Assembly: GCA_021324975.1 (NCBI GenBank)
Contig: JAJPIA010000138.1
Span: 1-64,000 of the forward strand
Length of the DNA stretch: 64,000 nt
From: Bacillota bacterium
Lineage (GTDB): Bacteria; Sysuimicrobiota; Sysuimicrobiia; Sysuimicrobiales; Segetimicrobiaceae
Reading direction: 5' to 3'
Part shown: positions 27,490 through 36,138 of the stretch, one piece after another
Numbering within the stretch: position 1 is the stretch's first letter
Layout: every line of letters starts with the position of its first letter
Position numbers and translations under genes: made by a program
The notes under the pieces: model-generated
What the model was told of the DNA's origin: nothing
Databases searched by the model: none
Seen by the model: only the letters and a program-made list of their open reading frames with translations

Positions 27490-27506
27490 CTTTATCCAAT
27501 CTTTAC
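27490..27506 (+). promoter_or_regulatory. Two CTTTA repeats spaced 11 bp, upstream of the two-component operon
   Basis: CTTTAT at 27490-27495 and CTTTAC at 27501-27506 start exactly 11 bases apart, immediately after the DUF4337 stop and about 60 bases before the regulator start at 27564. Such tandem repeats are the usual form of OmpR-family operators. Two short units can arise by chance, so this is a weak call. Confidence 0.3.
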
Positions 27507-27563
27507 GCTAGCTTCGCACGATGCAACGGGGCGGGGGAAGCGGGTCGCCGCCGGGGACGCGCC

Positions 27564-28274
27564 GTGGCCGGAGACAACACCAAAACCGTGCTCGTGGTCG
27601 ACGACGACCACAAGCTCATCGCGCTCGTGCGCATGTATCTCGAACGCGAGGGGTTCCAGGTCGTCGCCGCGTACGACGGGCCGCAGGCCCTCGAGGTGTT
27701 CAAGCGGCATCGCCCCGGCTTTGTGATCCTCGACGTTATGCTGCCGAAGATCGACGGCATCGCGGTGTGCCGGGCGCTGCGCCGACAGTCCGCCGTACCG
27801 ATCTTGATGCTCACGGCACGGGTGGAGGAGAGCGATAAGCTCGCGGGGTTGTCCGTCGGCGCCGACGACTACGTCACCAAGCCGTTCAGCCCGCGGGAGC
27901 TGGTCGCGCGCGTGCGGGCCATCCTCCGGCGCACGGGGGACCAGGATCAGCTGGCCGCCCCCATCGTTCGCGGCGACCTCTCCATGGACATCGAGCGGCA
28001 CGAGGTGGCGGTGGCGGGGCGGCACGTGCGGCTCACCGCCATCGAGTACAAGCTGCTGCAGGCGCTCATGGAGTTTCCGGGCCGCGTGTTTACGCGCGAT
28101 CAGCTGCTCACGCACGTCTATGCGTTCGACGAAGTCGTCGTCGTGGACCGCACCATCGACGTCCACATCGGCAAGCTCCGGGAGAAGCTTGGCGATGATC
28201 CGGCTCGTCCTCGGTACATTGAGACGGTGCGGGGTGTCGGCTACCGGCTGATGGAGCCGGAGCGTGCGCGATAG
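27564..28274 (+). CDS. OmpR-family response regulator
   Basis: A 236-residue regulator with receiver acidic residues in VVDDDHKL, phospho-acceptor D57 (FVILDVMLPKIDG), TKPFSPRE, and a winged-helix domain ending VVDRTIDVHIGKLREKLGD and VRGVGYRLM. The start is GTG 27564 with a weak ribosome site. It overlaps the kinase gene by 11 bases. Its close similarity in plan to the regulator at 7861 shows two parallel systems in this window. Confidence 0.92.
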   Translation: MAGDNTKTVLVVDDDHKLIALVRMYLEREGFQVVAAYDGPQALEVFKRHRPGFVILDVMLPKIDGIAVCRALRRQSAVPILMLTARVEESDKLAGLSVGADDYVTKPFSPRELVARVRAILRRTGDQDQLAAPIVRGDLSMDIERHEVAVAGRHVRLTAIEYKLLQALMEFPGRVFTRDQLLTHVYAFDEVVVVDRTIDVHIGKLREKLGDDPARPRYIETVRGVGYRLMEPERAR

Positions 28275-29343
28275 CCTGCTCTGGCGGCTTCTAGGATCGC
28301 ACCTCCTCGTCATCGCCATCGCGGTGGCGATCTCCGGCGCCCTCATCACCAATCTCGCGTCGGACGCCTTTATGCTCATCATGATGCGGTACCACATCGA
28401 GCCCACGATGGTGGAACAGGACTTCGTGCACACGGTCCACCGCGTGCTGCTGTTGAGCAGCATCATCGCCGCCGCCGTGGCGATGGTGCTCGGCTGGGTG
28501 CTGGCGCGCCGCATCGTGCGCCCGATCGCCGATATGATGCTGCTGGCCGAGCGGATCGCGGCCGGGGACTACGGGCAGCGGGTGACCGCCGGCGGCCCGG
28601 ATGAGCTGGTCCGGCTCGCGGACTCCTTGAATCGCATGGCGGTGTCGCTCCAGCGGATCGAGGCGCTCCGGCGCGAGCTGGTGGCGAACGTGGCCCATGA
28701 GCTCCGTACGCCGCTCAGCACGCTGCGGGGATATCTTGAGGGCCTGCGCGACGGGATCGTGCCGGTCACCGCGGACGCGCTCGGCTCGCTGCACGAGGAG
28801 GTCTTGCGGCTGGTCCGCTTGGTAGACACGCTCCAGCAGCTCAGCCAGTTCGACGCGCGGATGTCAAAGGTGCGCCCCTGCCGGCTCGATGTGGGCGCCC
28901 TCGCGCGCCGGCTCGCGGACGCGTATCAGCGCGACCTCGGTCCGCGTCGCCTCGTCATCCACGAGACCTCCGACCCGAGTTGCCCGCTCGTGGAGGCGGA
29001 CCCGGACCTCGTCGATCACGCGTTGCGGAACTTGCTCGACAACGCCGTGCGGTACGCGTCCGGCGAAACTACGATCGTCATTCGCAGCGCGTGCCTCGAC
29101 GGATTCGTCCAGGTCGCGGTGGAGAACACCGGCGATGCGATCGCGCCGGAGGACCTGCCGCACATCTTTGAGCGATTCTACCGAGGGGAAAAGTCCCGCT
29201 CTCGCGACACCGGGGGCGCGGGAATCGGCCTCGCGCTCGTGCAGGAAATCGCCCGCGCCCACGGCGGCACCGTCGGCGCAACCAGCGCCGACGGCACGAC
29301 AGCCGTGTGGTTCACGTTGCCGGTCGCGCCGGCGGCCGACTGA
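28264..29343 (+). CDS. Sensor histidine kinase (BaeS-like)
   Basis: A 359-residue kinase. TM1 is near residues 8-28, followed by a short extracellular stretch of about 40 residues, TM2 near 60-80, HAMP (RRIVRPIADMMLLAERIAAG), HisKA with NVAHELRTPLSTLRG, and HATPase with NLLDNAVRYA and GGAGIGLALVQEIARAHGG. The small external part suggests envelope or membrane sensing rather than a soluble ligand. It starts at GTG 28264 inside the regulator gene. Confidence 0.92.
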   Translation: MRDSLLWRLLGSHLLVIAIAVAISGALITNLASDAFMLIMMRYHIEPTMVEQDFVHTVHRVLLLSSIIAAAVAMVLGWVLARRIVRPIADMMLLAERIAAGDYGQRVTAGGPDELVRLADSLNRMAVSLQRIEALRRELVANVAHELRTPLSTLRGYLEGLRDGIVPVTADALGSLHEEVLRLVRLVDTLQQLSQFDARMSKVRPCRLDVGALARRLADAYQRDLGPRRLVIHETSDPSCPLVEADPDLVDHALRNLLDNAVRYASGETTIVIRSACLDGFVQVAVENTGDAIAPEDLPHIFERFYRGEKSRSRDTGGAGIGLALVQEIARAHGGTVGATSADGTTAVWFTLPVAPAAD

Positions 29344-29410
29344 GCATCCCTCGTCGCTCGGCGAGCGGGCGCCGCGGCCGGGGACGCCGGAGAACTTGAG
29401 CGGCGCGCAA

Positions 29411-29611
29411 CTATCCCAAACGTTGCAAGACCGCCACCTGCACGTACTCGCCGACCGTGATCGGACGCCCGTCTGCTCCGACCTGCCGAATCCGCACCCG
29501 TTGGAGTCGCGTAACGAACTCGGCCGTTCCAGACGACGACAGTGCATGCGTTTCCCAGCGCGCGGCCGGCGAGCCCTCCGTGACTGCAGGGCTCATCGAA
29601 GGGGTGCCCAC
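29411..29611 (-). CDS. Hypothetical 66-residue protein
   Basis: A small frame on the minus strand with a strong AGGAGG five bases before GTG 29611 and a TATAC-type -10 just upstream. The longer frame begins with TTG 29656. The C-terminal part has a regular pattern (FVTRLQRVRIRQVGADGRP, then ITVGEYVQVAVLQRL), which favours a real protein. No family is recognised. It sits divergently from the possible RNA element at 29691. Confidence 0.4.
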   Translation of the reverse strand: MGTPSMSPAVTEGSPAARWETHALSSSGTAEFVTRLQRVRIRQVGADGRPITVGEYVQVAVLQRLG

Positions 29612-29690
29612 CGTGACCTCCTGTATACTTTGGTAAACGGCGGTGGTTAAATGCAATATACCCTGGCGCGGCCCCGTGGAAACGTCGCTC

Positions 29691-29771
29691 CAGCCACGCA
29701 GACGGCAAGGCGATCCTCCGGGCGCAAGTCCGGCCGGCGCCGGGCAGCCAGCGTCTCAGCCGGTACCGTCC
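29691..29771 (+). ncRNA. Candidate structured RNA (c-di-GMP-I/GEMM-like features) upstream of the P-type ATPase
   Basis: The stretch contains, in order, CCACGCAGACGGCAAGG, a GGGCGCAAGUCCGG block, GGGCAGCC and CAGCCGGUACCG. The c-di-GMP-I riboswitch order is CACGCACAGGGCAAACC, GGGACGCAAAGCC, then GCCGGGUUACCG, so spacing and several cores are similar. GACGG (29701-29705) can pair with CCGTC (29766-29770). The P1b hairpin is poor and the GGGACGCAAA core is imperfect. Downstream, 29840-29870 holds a G/C hairpin, and the ATPase gene starts at 29937. A candidate only; other structured leaders are possible. Confidence 0.35.
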
Positions 29772-29936
29772 TCACACCCATGGGCACCGGCGGAGTCTGC
29801 TATTCCTTCGTAAGCCGGGTGCGTAACGTCTGCCGGGCTCTTACGTCGGGGTTTCCCCCCGAGGCTCCTCGATAAACTGCTCAGCGGCGGCCTTCGCCCG
29901 TTTTGCCTCGCCCCCGACGGGCAACATGATTCTTAG

Positions 29937-32900
29937 ATGGCCCTCGACCCAGGCACCAGTCCTGCGACCGTCCGGCCGCGCACGCGCAGCCTGCCCGGGC
30001 GTTTGCGTACCGAGATCCGGGACCTGCGCGGCGACCCGGACCTCGCCCGGCGTATCGAGCAGCATCTCGCGCGGCTCGCCGGCGTGACCAGCGTCGAAGC
30101 GAATCCGCTGACCGGACGCGTCCTCGTCGTCTACGACCTCACCCGTCTCGGCGTGGATCGCCTGCTGGACGCGGTGGCGACGCTTGAGCAGGCAATCGGC
30201 GCGTCCGCGCCACCACGCCTGGCGGGCCGCCGGCGTCGCCCCCGCCCGCGCGGGCTCGCCTTCTTTGCCATGGAGGCGCTGCAGCCTGTGGTCGGCGCCG
30301 GCCTGCTCGTGGGGCTCGGCCTCAAGGTGGTGCTGCGGGGACCCGACCCACGCGCCACCTCGGAGCGCCTCAACGCCGCCTCGTTGCTGCTCAGCGCCGT
30401 AGCCGGATATCCGCAACTCCTTCGGTGGGCGAGGCGGATCTGCGGGCCGAGGATCCCGGCGTCCACGATCCTCGGATACTCGACGATCGCCCTCAAGGCG
30501 TGGCGGGAGGCGCTGCTCGGGCTCGCGACCGACACGGGCTGGCACCTGCTGGAGCATCTCGAGCGCTCGGCCCTCCGCGACGCCCGGCGCGACCTCCGCG
30601 CGCTCCTGCATCCCAGCGGCCACGCGCGCCTGCTCGGGAAGGACGCCCGTGAATTCACGATCCCGGTGTCCGAGATCCAGCCGGGCGAGCTCATCCGGCT
30701 CGAGGCCGGCGAGCGCGCCCCGGCGGACGGGCACGTTACCGACGGTGCTGGACTCGTCGACGAGAGCGTGTTCAGTCACCGCGTATTTCTCGCGCGCAAG
30801 AGGCCGGGCGATCCCGTGTACCTCGGCACCTGGCTTCGCCAAGGCACGCTGACCGTGAGGGTGGCGCGGACAGGACCCGGGAGCCGGCTCGGTCAGGAGT
30901 TGCTCGCGGTGCCCCCTCGCGCGCGGGGAGGCGTGCCCGGAACCGCGCGGGTGTCCCGCCGCGTGGGCGCGGCCGGTCTGACCCTGAGCGTGCTCGCGGG
31001 ACTCGCGAGCCGGAATTGGCGTCGCGCGCTCGGCGTGCTCACCGCCTTGAACCCGATGCCGATCGGTCAGTCCATGATCGCCGCGGCGGGCGCGGCCGTC
31101 GAAACGGCGGCGCGCGAGCACATCAGGGTACAGCGGCGTGCGGCCCTGCACCGGCTCGGCGGCGTCGACGTGGTCCTGTTCGGTAAGACCGGCACCTTGA
31201 CCGCGGAGTTTCCGATGGTCGACACTATCCTGCCGACCGCGGATCTCGCCGGTGACGCAGTCCTCGCGCTCGCCGCTTCGGCCCTGCGCCTGTCGTCACA
31301 TCCCGTGGCCGTGCCGCTCATGGAAAAAGCGCTCGAGCTGCAGGTCGACCTCGCGACGGCTGCCCACGTGCAGATCACGCCGGAGCAGGGCGTCGAGGCC
31401 CGCGTGGGTGACGACGCGGTGCTCCTCGGCGGGACGCGCCTCATGCGGGACCGAGGGCTGCTCGATGACGCTGCGGGCCGGGAAGCCGAGCGCCTTGCGT
31501 CGCAGGGTGAGGAAGCGTTGTTCGTCGCCCGCGACCATCGGATCGTCGGCATCATCGGATTGCGGGAACGGCTGCTGCCGGGCGCGCGAGAAGCCGTCGC
31601 CGGTCTGCGCGCCGAGGGCATCGTGGAGGTCGGGATCGTGAGCGGCGATCCGACGCCCTCCGTGGCACGGCTGGCGAGCGATCTCGGGGTGGAGCGGATC
31701 TGGTCCGGCGTGTCCGACCAAGAGAAGACGGGGATCGTCGAGTCCCTGCAGCGCGCCGGGCATGTCGTCGCGTTCGTCGGCGCCAGCGCCGGCGACATGC
31801 ACGCGCTGGCCCGGGCCGACGTCGGGATTGGCTTCGCGGGCGCCGTGTGGACGCCTACGCCGAGCGCGGCGGATGTGATGTTGCTCCATGGCCGCCTCGA
31901 CGTCCTCCCGCGGCTCATCGACCTGTGCCGGCGTTTCCGCACGATCGCCCGTCAAAACGGCCGCATCGCGATCGCCATCTCGACGCTCGCCGCGGGCGCC
32001 GCGATCACAGGGTTGCTGCCGTGGGACGTAGCGGACGAGATCGGTCCCTACACGACGCTGGCATTGTTCGCAAATGCCCGCCGCCTCACACTGGTGCCCG
32101 TGGCCGAGCCGCCGGTCGAGCGACCGGGCGACCCAACCCCGCCACGGTGGCACGCCCTCTCGGCACAGGACGCCGCCGCGATCGTGGCGGCCGACATGGA
32201 GACGGGGCTCAGCGATGCGGAGGCCGCCAGACGCCTGCGGCGCTTCGGCCCGAACGAGCTGAAGGCCGCGCCGTCGCTCGGCTTCATGGGACTGTACTGG
32301 CGGCAGCTCAGCACGGGCATGACGGTCCTCCTCGCGGCGGCCGCGGCCGCGTCGCTCATCGTGGGCGAGCCGCTGAACGCCGCGATGATCGTCTCGGTCG
32401 TCTTCATCAACGCCGGGCTGGGCGCATTCCAGGAGCGCCGGGGTCAGATCGCCGTGGTGGCGCTGCACGGTCGGGCCGTTCCGATGGCGCTGTGTCGGCG
32501 CGGCGCCGAGCTGCAGCGGCTGCCGGCCACGTGCCTGGTCCCGGGGGACCTTGTCATGCTGAGAGCCGGCGACACGGTGCCGGCCGACGGCCGCATCGTG
32601 GAGAGCTACGGTCTCGAGGTGGAGGAGTCCGCGCTGACCGGCGAGTCGCAGCCGGTCCACAAGAGCGGGGCCGCGGTCTCCGCCGACGCGCCGCTCGCCG
32701 ACCGTTCGTCGCTCGTGTTCATGGGCAGTTCCGTGCTGGGCGGGCGCGCCCGCGTCCTGGTGGTCGGGACCGGGATGCGGACCGCGGTTGGGCAGATCGC
32801 CGGGCTGCTCGAGCAAGACACCGGCACCCCGGCGTTCCTGCAAACTCGCCTCGCGCGACTGGGCCGGGGGTCCGCCGCGGTGGCGCTCGCGTGCGGTGTC

Positions 32901-34748
32901 GCCTTCATCGGTGCGGGCGCGCTCAGGCGCGCCGCGTGGTCCACGCTGGTCCTCGGCAGCATCAGCCTCGTGACGGCCGCCATCCCGGAGGGACTGCCGG
33001 GGATCGTGACGATCACGCTCAGCGCGTCGGTCCAGCGCATGAGCCGGCGCGGCCTCGTCGTCCGGCGGCTGAGCGCGGTGGAAAGCCTCGGCCGCGTCGA
33101 TGTGATCTGCTGCGACAAGACCGGCACGCTCACGCAAAACCGGATGGAGCTGCGGGCCGTGTCGCCGGGCGCCGACGGGCGGCTCGAGATGCCGCTTCCG
33201 TCGGTGACCCCCGACCTACGCCGCCTGCTGACGATCGGCGCCGTATGCAACGACGTCCTGCTGGCAGAGGATAGTGGGGGCGCAGCATCCCGCTCCACGG
33301 AGGGCGCGCTCGTTGCGGGGGCGGCGTCGGCGGGACTCGATCCGCGTCGCCTCCGGCGGCTCTACCGGCGCATCGCGGAGCTCCCGTTCTCGACGGATCG
33401 TGGCTTCATGGCGGTGGCCGTCGGCAAGCCCCGGGGCGGATTGTCCCTCATGGTCAAGGGCGCGCCGGAGCGGATCCTTGACTTCTGCACGCACCGTCTC
33501 GACGGCGGGACCGCCGTGCCGCTCGACGCCGCGGCACGGGCGCGGATCATCCAGACCGTCGAGGGCATGGCGCACGATGCCATGCGCGTGCTGGCGATGG
33601 CGTACCGGCCTCTCGCCGCGCCGCCCGTTGAGGCCGAACTCGCGCACCCCGAGGGCTGCGTCTTCGCGGGGTGCGTGGGCCTGCACGACCCGGTACGTCC
33701 CGAGGTGCGCAACGCCCTGGTGCGCTGCGAGCGCATGGGGGCGCGGGTCGTGATGGCGACCGGCGACCACCGATCGACCGCGGTCGCGGTCGCGCGGCAA
33801 CTGGGACTCGACGCGGGGCGTGACGCCGTGCTGGACGGGATGCACCTCGACGCGCTCACCGACGCGGAGCTGGCCGCGCGCGCCGTGCATACGCGGGTGT
33901 TCGCCCGCGTCTCGCCGCGGCACAAGCTTCGAATCGTTGCCGCGCTGCAACAGGCCGGCGCCGTCGTCGCGATGACGGGCGACGGCGTCAACGATGCGCC
34001 CGCGGTGGGCCAGGCGGACGCCGGCATCGCCATGGGACTGCGGAGCACCGAGGTGACCCGCCAGGCCGCATCGATCGTGCTCGGCCACGATTCGTTCGCG
34101 ACCATCGTCGACGCCATCGAGGAGGGACGGACGGTGCAGCGCAACCTGCGCCGCTCGCTGGGCTTCCTGCTCGGCGGCAATCTCGGCGAGGCTCTCTTTA
34201 TGGTGGGCGCGACGATCTTCACGGGCGACATCCCGCTCCTACCGCTCCACATCTTGCTGGTCAACCTGTTCACCGACGCCCTGCCGGTCGTGGCGCTCGC
34301 CGGCCTGCCGTCCCGCGGCCCCGCGCGGGCGGTGCGGGATGTCTTCGACCGCGGCTTCTACCGGGACATCCTGCGACGCGGACTCGTGACCGGCGTGGCG
34401 GCGAGCGGGATCCAGGCGTTGGCGATCCCCCAGGACCCGGTTGGCCAGCGGACGACCGCCCTCGGCGGGCTGGTGGCAAGCCAGCTCGTGCAGGCTCACC
34501 GCTGGGGAAGCGGGGAGCCGGGGGACCGCTTTTTCTACGGGTCCCTCGCCGTATCGTGGGCCGCGCTTTTCGCCGTGTTCAGCATGCCCCCGCTGCAGCG
34601 CTTGTTCGGGACGCGCCCGCTCGCCCCGGCCGCGTGGGCTCGGATCCTTCTCGTCTCGATCGCCGCGGACCGGGCGCTACCACGGCCGGACGGCCCGTCG
34701 CGCGCTACGCCGTCCAGGTCACGATCGGACCCGACGTCGCCGCCATGA
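29937..34748 (+). CDS. Tandem P-type ATPase: inactive N-terminal half plus active P2-like C-terminal half (CtpH/CtpI-like)
   Basis: A 1603-residue membrane protein. Residues about 15-90 are HMA-like without a CxxC. The first ATPase half reads FGKTGTLT at 415-421, so the phosphorylated aspartate is Gly416, and it lacks TGES and TGDGVND. The second half has LTGESQP, IPEGLP, DKTGTLT with D1060 and MTGDGVNDAP, all intact. PEGLP is typical of Ca/Mn-type (P2) pumps. The length and layout resemble mycobacterial CtpH/CtpI; the ion is unknown. No ribosome site precedes ATG 29937, and a CATGAT six bases before it may serve a leaderless start. An RsbW-like gene overlaps the end. Confidence 0.9.
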   Translation: MALDPGTSPATVRPRTRSLPGRLRTEIRDLRGDPDLARRIEQHLARLAGVTSVEANPLTGRVLVVYDLTRLGVDRLLDAVATLEQAIGASAPPRLAGRRRRPRPRGLAFFAMEALQPVVGAGLLVGLGLKVVLRGPDPRATSERLNAASLLLSAVAGYPQLLRWARRICGPRIPASTILGYSTIALKAWREALLGLATDTGWHLLEHLERSALRDARRDLRALLHPSGHARLLGKDAREFTIPVSEIQPGELIRLEAGERAPADGHVTDGAGLVDESVFSHRVFLARKRPGDPVYLGTWLRQGTLTVRVARTGPGSRLGQELLAVPPRARGGVPGTARVSRRVGAAGLTLSVLAGLASRNWRRALGVLTALNPMPIGQSMIAAAGAAVETAAREHIRVQRRAALHRLGGVDVVLFGKTGTLTAEFPMVDTILPTADLAGDAVLALAASALRLSSHPVAVPLMEKALELQVDLATAAHVQITPEQGVEARVGDDAVLLGGTRLMRDRGLLDDAAGREAERLASQGEEALFVARDHRIVGIIGLRERLLPGAREAVAGLRAEGIVEVGIVSGDPTPSVARLASDLGVERIWSGVSDQEKTGIVESLQRAGHVVAFVGASAGDMHALARADVGIGFAGAVWTPTPSAADVMLLHGRLDVLPRLIDLCRRFRTIARQNGRIAIAISTLAAGAAITGLLPWDVADEIGPYTTLALFANARRLTLVPVAEPPVERPGDPTPPRWHALSAQDAAAIVAADMETGLSDAEAARRLRRFGPNELKAAPSLGFMGLYWRQLSTGMTVLLAAAAAASLIVGEPLNAAMIVSVVFINAGLGAFQERRGQIAVVALHGRAVPMALCRRGAELQRLPATCLVPGDLVMLRAGDTVPADGRIVESYGLEVEESALTGESQPVHKSGAAVSADAPLADRSSLVFMGSSVLGGRARVLVVGTGMRTAVGQIAGLLEQDTGTPAFLQTRLARLGRGSAAVALACGVAFIGAGALRRAAWSTLVLGSISLVTAAIPEGLPGIVTITLSASVQRMSRRGLVVRRLSAVESLGRVDVICCDKTGTLTQNRMELRAVSPGADGRLEMPLPSVTPDLRRLLTIGAVCNDVLLAEDSGGAASRSTEGALVAGAASAGLDPRRLRRLYRRIAELPFSTDRGFMAVAVGKPRGGLSLMVKGAPERILDFCTHRLDGGTAVPLDAAARARIIQTVEGMAHDAMRVLAMAYRPLAAPPVEAELAHPEGCVFAGCVGLHDPVRPEVRNALVRCERMGARVVMATGDHRSTAVAVARQLGLDAGRDAVLDGMHLDALTDAELAARAVHTRVFARVSPRHKLRIVAALQQAGAVVAMTGDGVNDAPAVGQADAGIAMGLRSTEVTRQAASIVLGHDSFATIVDAIEEGRTVQRNLRRSLGFLLGGNLGEALFMVGATIFTGDIPLLPLHILLVNLFTDALPVVALAGLPSRGPARAVRDVFDRGFYRDILRRGLVTGVAASGIQALAIPQDPVGQRTTALGGLVASQLVQAHRWGSGEPGDRFFYGSLAVSWAALFAVFSMPPLQRLFGTRPLAPAAWARILLVSIAADRALPRPDGPSRATPSRSRSDPTSPP

Positions 34749-35153
34749 CTGCGGTGGTCGTCCAGCCGGCGCGTTTGGCTTGCCCCCCGGGGCGCCTCGG
34801 CGGAGACGCAGGTCGAGGTCGCCGTCGCCGAAGTGCTGATGAACGCCCATCGGCACGCCCATCGCGGCCGGCCGGGACGCGTGCGGATCGAAATCACGCT
34901 GGATGCCGCGCGGCTGCAGCTCGTGATCCGTGACCATGGGGATTTCACGGGGCCGCCGCCCGTGATCCCGCTCTGCCGTCCGTCCCGGGCCGACGAGGGT
35001 CTCCGGCTGTACGTCGTGGCCAAAATGATGGACGAGGTCGCCATCTCGCGCGACCCCTACGAGCCCGGTCTCGTCGTCCGGATGGTGAAGCTGCTGGGCG
35101 CGGTGCCTGCGGAGGATCCGTCCCCGATCGCCTCGTCCTCGGCTCCGAGTTGA
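34745..35153 (+). CDS. RsbW-like HATPase (anti-sigma kinase type) with an apparent frameshift
   Basis: ATG 34745 overlaps the ATPase stop (ATGA), but the GHKL domain lies in another frame. Removing one C from the C6 run at 34783-34788 joins MTAVVVQPARLACP to a fold containing the N-box VAVAEVLMNAHRHAH, the D-x-G box RDHGDFTG and GLRLYVVAKMMDEV. This would be a complete protein of about 135 residues of the HATPase_c_2 class, which act as anti-sigma factors or serine kinases. In the sequence as given, the only start in the domain frame is GTG 34833, which would lose the N-box glutamate. Sequencing error, decay or slippage cannot be told apart. Confidence 0.6.
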
Positions 35154-35192
35154 TCCGCGAGGGGATTGTAGGAGTACCGCCGTTCGCCGCGG

Positions 35193-35220
35193 GTCGATTA
35201 AACGAGCCTCAAACGGGTAT
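35193..35220 (+). promoter_or_regulatory. Possible general-stress (SigB-like) promoter
   Basis: GTCGAT at 35193-35198 and GGGTAT at 35215-35220 are separated by 16 bases. SigB-type promoters have GTTTAA and GGGTAT with a 12-15 base gap, so the -10 is perfect, the -35 poor and the gap slightly long. It lies 55 bases before the small gene at 35276 and after an RsbW-like gene. Confidence 0.25.
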
Positions 35221-35275
35221 ATTTACACAAGGCTCTTGTGGCAGTGCTCAACCCCGCGCTCGTCGGAGATGAGAC

Positions 35276-35713
35276 ATGACTCGGATGTGGGGCCTCGTCA
35301 GTGAGACGTTGGGCGAGACGCTGGGCGGCGCCGTCCTGGCCCCGTTGGTGGTCGGCGGCGTTGTGGTGTCGGCCGCCGTCTCGCCGGCGTTCCGGAAGCG
35401 TCTGCGACGGCTCGGGGTGCGCGGTGTTGCGGCGGCGTTGGCGACGCGTGAGATGGCGATGCGCAATTTCCGGGGCGCAGGTGACGGCGCGGCGGGCGTC
35501 GTCACCCAACTGGGTCAACGGGTCGTTCAGGCCGCCGCGGAAGCCCGCGAGGAATGGGACGACTTCGTGGCGGAAGCACGAACCCGCAGAACGACGACGC
35601 CCGAGTCGAGGTCGGCTGAGGATCGCGCGGAGCGCGGGGGGAGCCGGACGCCTCGCCGCGACGGCACGCGCCGGCCACGGCGCGCGTCTCGGGCCCGCCG
35701 GGCCGCGGAGTAG
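35276..35713 (+). CDS. Small membrane-associated protein with basic tail, function unknown
   Basis: A 145-residue protein. An N-terminal hydrophobic segment near residues 12-34 (LGGAVLAPLVVGGVVVSAAV) is followed by an amphipathic helical region with QRVVQAAAEAREEWDDFVAEA and a strongly basic Arg/Ser/Thr tail from about 103. The plan is like that of YtxH-type or gas-vesicle-accessory small stress proteins, but no family is certain. GGAG lies just before ATG 35276. It is followed by a second protein of the same style at 35821. Confidence 0.7.
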   Translation: MTRMWGLVSETLGETLGGAVLAPLVVGGVVVSAAVSPAFRKRLRRLGVRGVAAALATREMAMRNFRGAGDGAAGVVTQLGQRVVQAAAEAREEWDDFVAEARTRRTTTPESRSAEDRAERGGSRTPRRDGTRRPRRASRARRAAE

Positions 35714-35820
35714 CCGGGACATGGAGTAGCGGAGGCGTGCCCGCGCCGTCGCATTCGCGTCGCACCGCCCCGGCATTTCCGAACCGGCCCCGCGAACGTC
35801 AAGGCGCGGAGGCATCGCGA

Positions 35821-36063
35821 ATGGCAGGCGAATTTCGCAAGGGCGTGTCGTGGACGCTGCTGGGCGAGGTCGTGGCCCTGGCGGCCGTGTTCGCATTTTC
35901 GCCGGAGGCGCGGGAGATGGCCCGGCCCTATGTCGTGCGCGGCATCCGCAAGGCGCTCGAGATTCGAGATGAGCTCCGAGGGATGGCCGAGGAAGCTCGG
36001 GACGAGGCTGCAAGGCTCGTGCAAGAGATCCACGCTGAGACGTCCGCCCGCAGGGTAGAGTGA
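35821..36063 (+). CDS. Small membrane-associated helical protein (YtxH-like style)
   Basis: An 80-residue protein. TM-like residues 12-27 (LLGEVVALAAVFAFSP) are followed by a long charged amphipathic helix (IRKALEIRDELRGMAEEARDEA). GGAGG stands 8 bases before ATG 35821, and the longer frame from 35737 is discarded. It resembles the preceding gene in plan and may have arisen as a paralogue or work with it at the membrane under stress. The function is unknown. Confidence 0.65.
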   Translation: MAGEFRKGVSWTLLGEVVALAAVFAFSPEAREMARPYVVRGIRKALEIRDELRGMAEEARDEAARLVQEIHAETSARRVE

Positions 36064-36138
36064 AGCCCCCACCGTAAACGCCGGCGGCAAACCGCCGCGC
36101 CCGACGCCTGGTGGGTGCTCCGCAGGGACACCTCAACC

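Noticed and set aside
29640-29936. Cobalamin, Mg (M-box) or Mn (yybP-ykoY) riboswitch upstream of the pump
   Set aside because: The conserved blocks of these classes (for example GGGGAGUAG of yybP-ykoY) are not present; only a weak resemblance to the c-di-GMP-I class was kept.
31296-33137. 613-codon open frame on the minus strand
   Set aside because: Antisense of the P-type ATPase; no motif.
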